From positions 1 to 16,565 of the forward strand of contig JAVBKU010000012.1 of the NCBI GenBank assembly GCA_031553875.1: a stretch of DNA of 16,565 bases. The letters run 5' to 3'. Below the pieces are notes generated by a model. It was given only the letters and a program-made list of their open reading frames with translations. It was not told the DNA's origin and did not search any database. Positions 14,340 through 16,565 of this stretch are shown in pieces (the stretch's first letter is position 1; every line of letters starts with the position of its first letter). Both the position numbers and the translations under genes were made by a program. The stretch is from JAVBKU01 sp031553875. GTDB lineage: Bacteria; Bacteroidota; Bacteroidia; Bacteroidales; Rikenellaceae.

Positions 14340-16358
14340 TTAGTTCTGGGTGAAGACAACCTTCACAAATCCCGAGGTGGCGGGGGCGTCGAGCGTGACG
14401 GCTATACGGGTATAGGGCGTTTTGGTGTCGCTGATCGCTTCTGTGCTGATGGTGAACGTACCTGAAGCAGTGATAGTAGCCTTGCAGGCTCCGGTACCGC
14501 TGCCGTAACCCGTGCCCGAAGTGGTGCGGGAAATGGTTATGGTATTACCGCTGATGGTGTATGTACCGCGTGTGGGCAGGGCTATCTCGAACTTCTTGGC
14601 GGTGGTGAATTCGAATTCATCCAGCACTTCGAGAGTGTTACCTCCGCCGCGGGTGTAGGTGAATTCGCGGGTCAAGGAGGTGATGCCTGATATGTTGCGG
14701 TAGGCCTTTGCGATGTCGAGTTTATAGGTATCCGCGTTGGTAGTGAACGAACGGTTCAATACGGTGGTGTATGACTCGGCGCCCACTATCTGCGCTGTTT
14801 CGGCTATATAGGGAGTAGCGTGGCCATAGGAGCTAAGACTCTTTATTGTGTATCTGAGAGCCCCGAATGTGTCGCCGTCATAGGGTGTCGAGCCCGGGTC
14901 TTCTATCAGGGCCTGGCTGCCCACGTACATGGTGAACGAGCCAAGGTCGTTGTGGTTATGCTCTTCGCCATTATGACCTCCTTTTAATACGGCGGCCAAC
15001 TGGTATGAGTCGGTGGTCTTAGGCCTTACGGTCAGCACGCCCACCTCTTTGAACTCCGAGCGTAGGGGGTCGATGGATGCATTTGACCCGCTCGAGCGGG
15101 CCATATCCGTCGAGTTGCTGGCAGCGAACATCACACCTTCGGCCAGGGAGGAACTAACGGCATGGCGCGAAAAATTAGCGTATCCTGCTATAGGCATGTT
15201 GAGCACCTTGCTCATATAATACCCTATCCTCGAGGCGGGCCTTGAATTGGGTGAACAGTCGGCTATGGCGGGGTAATAATTGACATCAGGGGAGATATTG
15301 CTGAACACCTGGGAATTGAGGGCGAACATGGCTGCCGCACGCAGGCGGGGATCGTTGCGGAATATGTCGAGCCTGCCGCTGGTGGCCTGTAGTATGGACT
15401 CGCGGAGAAGAATGTAGTGCGAGTAACCATAGTTGTAGTAGCTCATACCCTCGGTACAATAACCGTCGGCGGGGAAACCCACGGCATAGTTCTGTACATA
15501 TTTTTCGGCGATAGCCACGAACTTGGCCCTCTCGGTTGCATCCGGGATGCTACCCAGGGCCGCCACTATCGTACCCGAGAAGCATACAGGATTCCAGTTG
15601 TTGATTCCCGTTATCCATGAATTGTTAGTACGATCGTAGTCGCCGGGGTAGATGGTTTCGGTCAGTGAATTGAGTACGCGCACTTTCACAGTGTCGAATA
15701 TCTCCTGCCTGAACTCGGGGGTGAGCTTGTCGTCGAGCAGGTACGCGGCCATCACGAGATTCATAGCGTAGGATATACCCGAGAGCTCTATCTGCTGGCG
15801 GTAACCTTTTGCTTTGACGTAGTTCCGCGGGTTGGCCCATATTTTCTGGTGGATGAGTTTACGCAGCGCGTCATTGATCTTGGGCATGTAAGAGCCGTCG
15901 TTAAGGAGGCATTCGGCCCATATGGGGGTGGTGATGTGTGTCAGACGATCTGAGAGCAGGTCCTTACCGCTTTGAGAGTCGTTGTTACCGGCCACATTGA
16001 AGTATTGGTCCTCCCATGCGTCGTCCCAGGGTTCCAGTACCTCATTTTTCATAGTATTGGCCTTGGTGATCCATGAGGCGTACTTGCCTGAGGCGTAGGC
16101 GGCATTCCAGAACGCACGGTTCTTGTAGGTAGGACCGAACCCTTTGGGTTTGGCAGGGAGCATGGTAGCTATCTGGTTCACCCTGTTCATGTCGAGTGGC
16201 GCGCGGGGGATCTTATTGAGAGTCATATTGGGGGTGGGATGCTCGGGAACGTAAGTGACATCGACAGCACTGTCATTGTATTCCGGTTCTTCGGCGCAAG
16301 AGGCGAGCACAAGCGCGAAAGCGATCATGAATAATCCTGAGCGTAGAATAAAGTTCAT
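14340..16358 (-). CDS. Heparinase II/III-family lyase, lipoprotein
   Basis: A 672-residue paralog of the gene downstream, collinear over its whole length. The frame is open to an ATG at 16400, but that start would lie inside the promoter's -7 element; the ATG at 16358 gives a proper lipoprotein signal peptide (MNFILRSG..., lipobox LASC, Cys21). The following Ala-Glu-Glu suggests outer-membrane, perhaps surface, placement. Landmarks in this numbering: PLDMNRV near 54-60, NNDSQSGKDLLSDRL (125-139), NNWNP (253-257), DGYCTEGMSYYNYG (298-311), KGGHNGEEHNHNDLGSF (459-475), and a beta-rich C-terminus. The aligned motifs match the second lyase almost residue for residue. It is first in the two-gene operon. 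A role in polysaccharide lysis is well supported; the substrate is not. Confidence 0.85.
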   Translation of the reverse strand: MNFILRSGLFMIAFALVLASCAEEPEYNDSAVDVTYVPEHPTPNMTLNKIPRAPLDMNRVNQIATMLPAKPKGFGPTYKNRAFWNAAYASGKYASWITKANTMKNEVLEPWDDAWEDQYFNVAGNNDSQSGKDLLSDRLTHITTPIWAECLLNDGSYMPKINDALRKLIHQKIWANPRNYVKAKGYRQQIELSGISYAMNLVMAAYLLDDKLTPEFRQEIFDTVKVRVLNSLTETIYPGDYDRTNNSWITGINNWNPVCFSGTIVAALGSIPDATERAKFVAIAEKYVQNYAVGFPADGYCTEGMSYYNYGYSHYILLRESILQATSGRLDIFRNDPRLRAAAMFALNSQVFSNISPDVNYYPAIADCSPNSRPASRIGYYMSKVLNMPIAGYANFSRHAVSSSLAEGVMFAASNSTDMARSSGSNASIDPLRSEFKEVGVLTVRPKTTDSYQLAAVLKGGHNGEEHNHNDLGSFTMYVGSQALIEDPGSTPYDGDTFGALRYTIKSLSSYGHATPYIAETAQIVGAESYTTVLNRSFTTNADTYKLDIAKAYRNISGITSLTREFTYTRGGGNTLEVLDEFEFTTAKKFEIALPTRGTYTISGNTITISRTTSGTGYGSGTGACKATITASGTFTISTEAISDTKTPYTRIAVTLDAPATSGFVKVVFTQN

Positions 16359-16397
16359 AAGGCTATGATATTTTAAGTTTTTTAGTAGTGTATCTTG

Positions 16398-16428
16398 CAA
16401 ATGTACATTTTTTGGTCGGGATAATCAA
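16398..16428 (-). promoter_or_regulatory. Lyase operon promoter (Bacteroidetes type)
   Basis: The minus strand has TTG at 16428-16426, a 20-base spacer, then TACATTTG at 16405-16398, an exact TAnnTTTG match. Transcription would begin near 16391, with a leader of about 33 bases before the ATG at 16358. The element overlaps the farther ATG at 16400 and rules against that start. Confidence 0.65.
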
Positions 16429-16480
16429 CAGGCGGGAGCTTAAACTTCCAATAATCGAAACGTATATGGGCTTTATAATA

Positions 16481-16514
16481 GTGTGTTCCCGCGGCAAATT
16501 TCGCCCGAACACAC
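16481..16514. repeat. Inverted repeat near right edge
   Basis: GTGTGTTC (16481-16488) and GAACACAC (16507-16514) are perfect 8-base arms with an 18-base interior that can pair further (GGC/GCC). It lies upstream of the lyase promoter. It could be the terminator of a gene beyond the edge or a regulatory site; no T-run follows on the minus strand. Confidence 0.4.
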
Positions 16515-16565
16515 AGGGGGGGGACTAATTTTTACCAGGCGGGGGTCGGGGCCCGGGGGATTTGG

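Noticed and set aside
16359..16400. N-terminal extension of the lipoprotein lyase
   Set aside because: The farther ATG overlaps an exact -7 element, and the extension would spoil the signal peptide.
1..16565. Search by eye for CRISPR arrays, tRNA or rRNA genes, insertion sequences and phage genes
   Set aside because: No spaced direct repeats, cloverleaf structures, transposases or terminal inverted repeats were seen.

Overview
The window looks like a stretch of a Bacteroidota (order Bacteroidales) chromosome, probably from a gut or other host-associated species. The pointers are: start codons without Shine-Dalgarno sequences; several upstream elements matching the Bacteroidetes -7 motif TAnnTTTG; lipoprotein signal peptides of the Bacteroidetes type with acidic residues after the lipobox Cys; an OprP-like porin; and heparinase II/III-type polysaccharide lyases. 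The family within Bacteroidales cannot be decided from the sequence alone. The odd length and the G-rich right edge suggest a metagenomic contig.

Layout. (1) 1-3870 holds all four genes of dTDP-L-rhamnose synthesis: rfbD on the minus strand with its own hairpin terminator, and divergent from it a tight plus-strand operon rfbA-rfbC-rfbB that ends at a hairpin at 3838-3868. (2) 3911-4417 (minus) is a PaaI-like hotdog thioesterase, separated by a perfect 15-bp inverted repeat from (3) a minus-strand run: an uncharacterised two-TM protein (4584-6044), a DASS/SLC13 anion transporter (6136-7734), and a two-gene unit of a CYTH-domain protein (7885-8352) with a CYTH-like protein carrying a cysteine-rich tail (8383-9057). 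(4) 9163-11934 (minus) is a porin-lipoprotein-lipoprotein cassette, read as porin, then a short Ig-like lipoprotein, then a lamin-tail-domain lipoprotein. (5) 11935-12364 is a gene-free region with nested inverted repeats next to the likely porin promoter. (6) 12365-16358 (minus) is a two-gene operon of paralogous heparinase II/III-family lyases, the first a lipoprotein and the second a secreted periplasmic protein, with a good promoter in front and a strong intrinsic terminator behind.

How the genes work together. RfbA, RfbB, RfbC and RfbD convert glucose-1-phosphate and dTTP to dTDP-L-rhamnose for surface polysaccharide. The two lyases probably act in sequence on one acidic polysaccharide, one anchored in a membrane by lipid and one soluble in the periplasm; the substrate is not visible and no SusC/SusD pair lies in the window. 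The porin, lipoproteins, CYTH proteins and DASS transporter may share an inorganic-anion or phosphate theme, but that is inference from family membership and proximity. No rRNA, tRNA, CRISPR array, insertion sequence or phage gene was seen.
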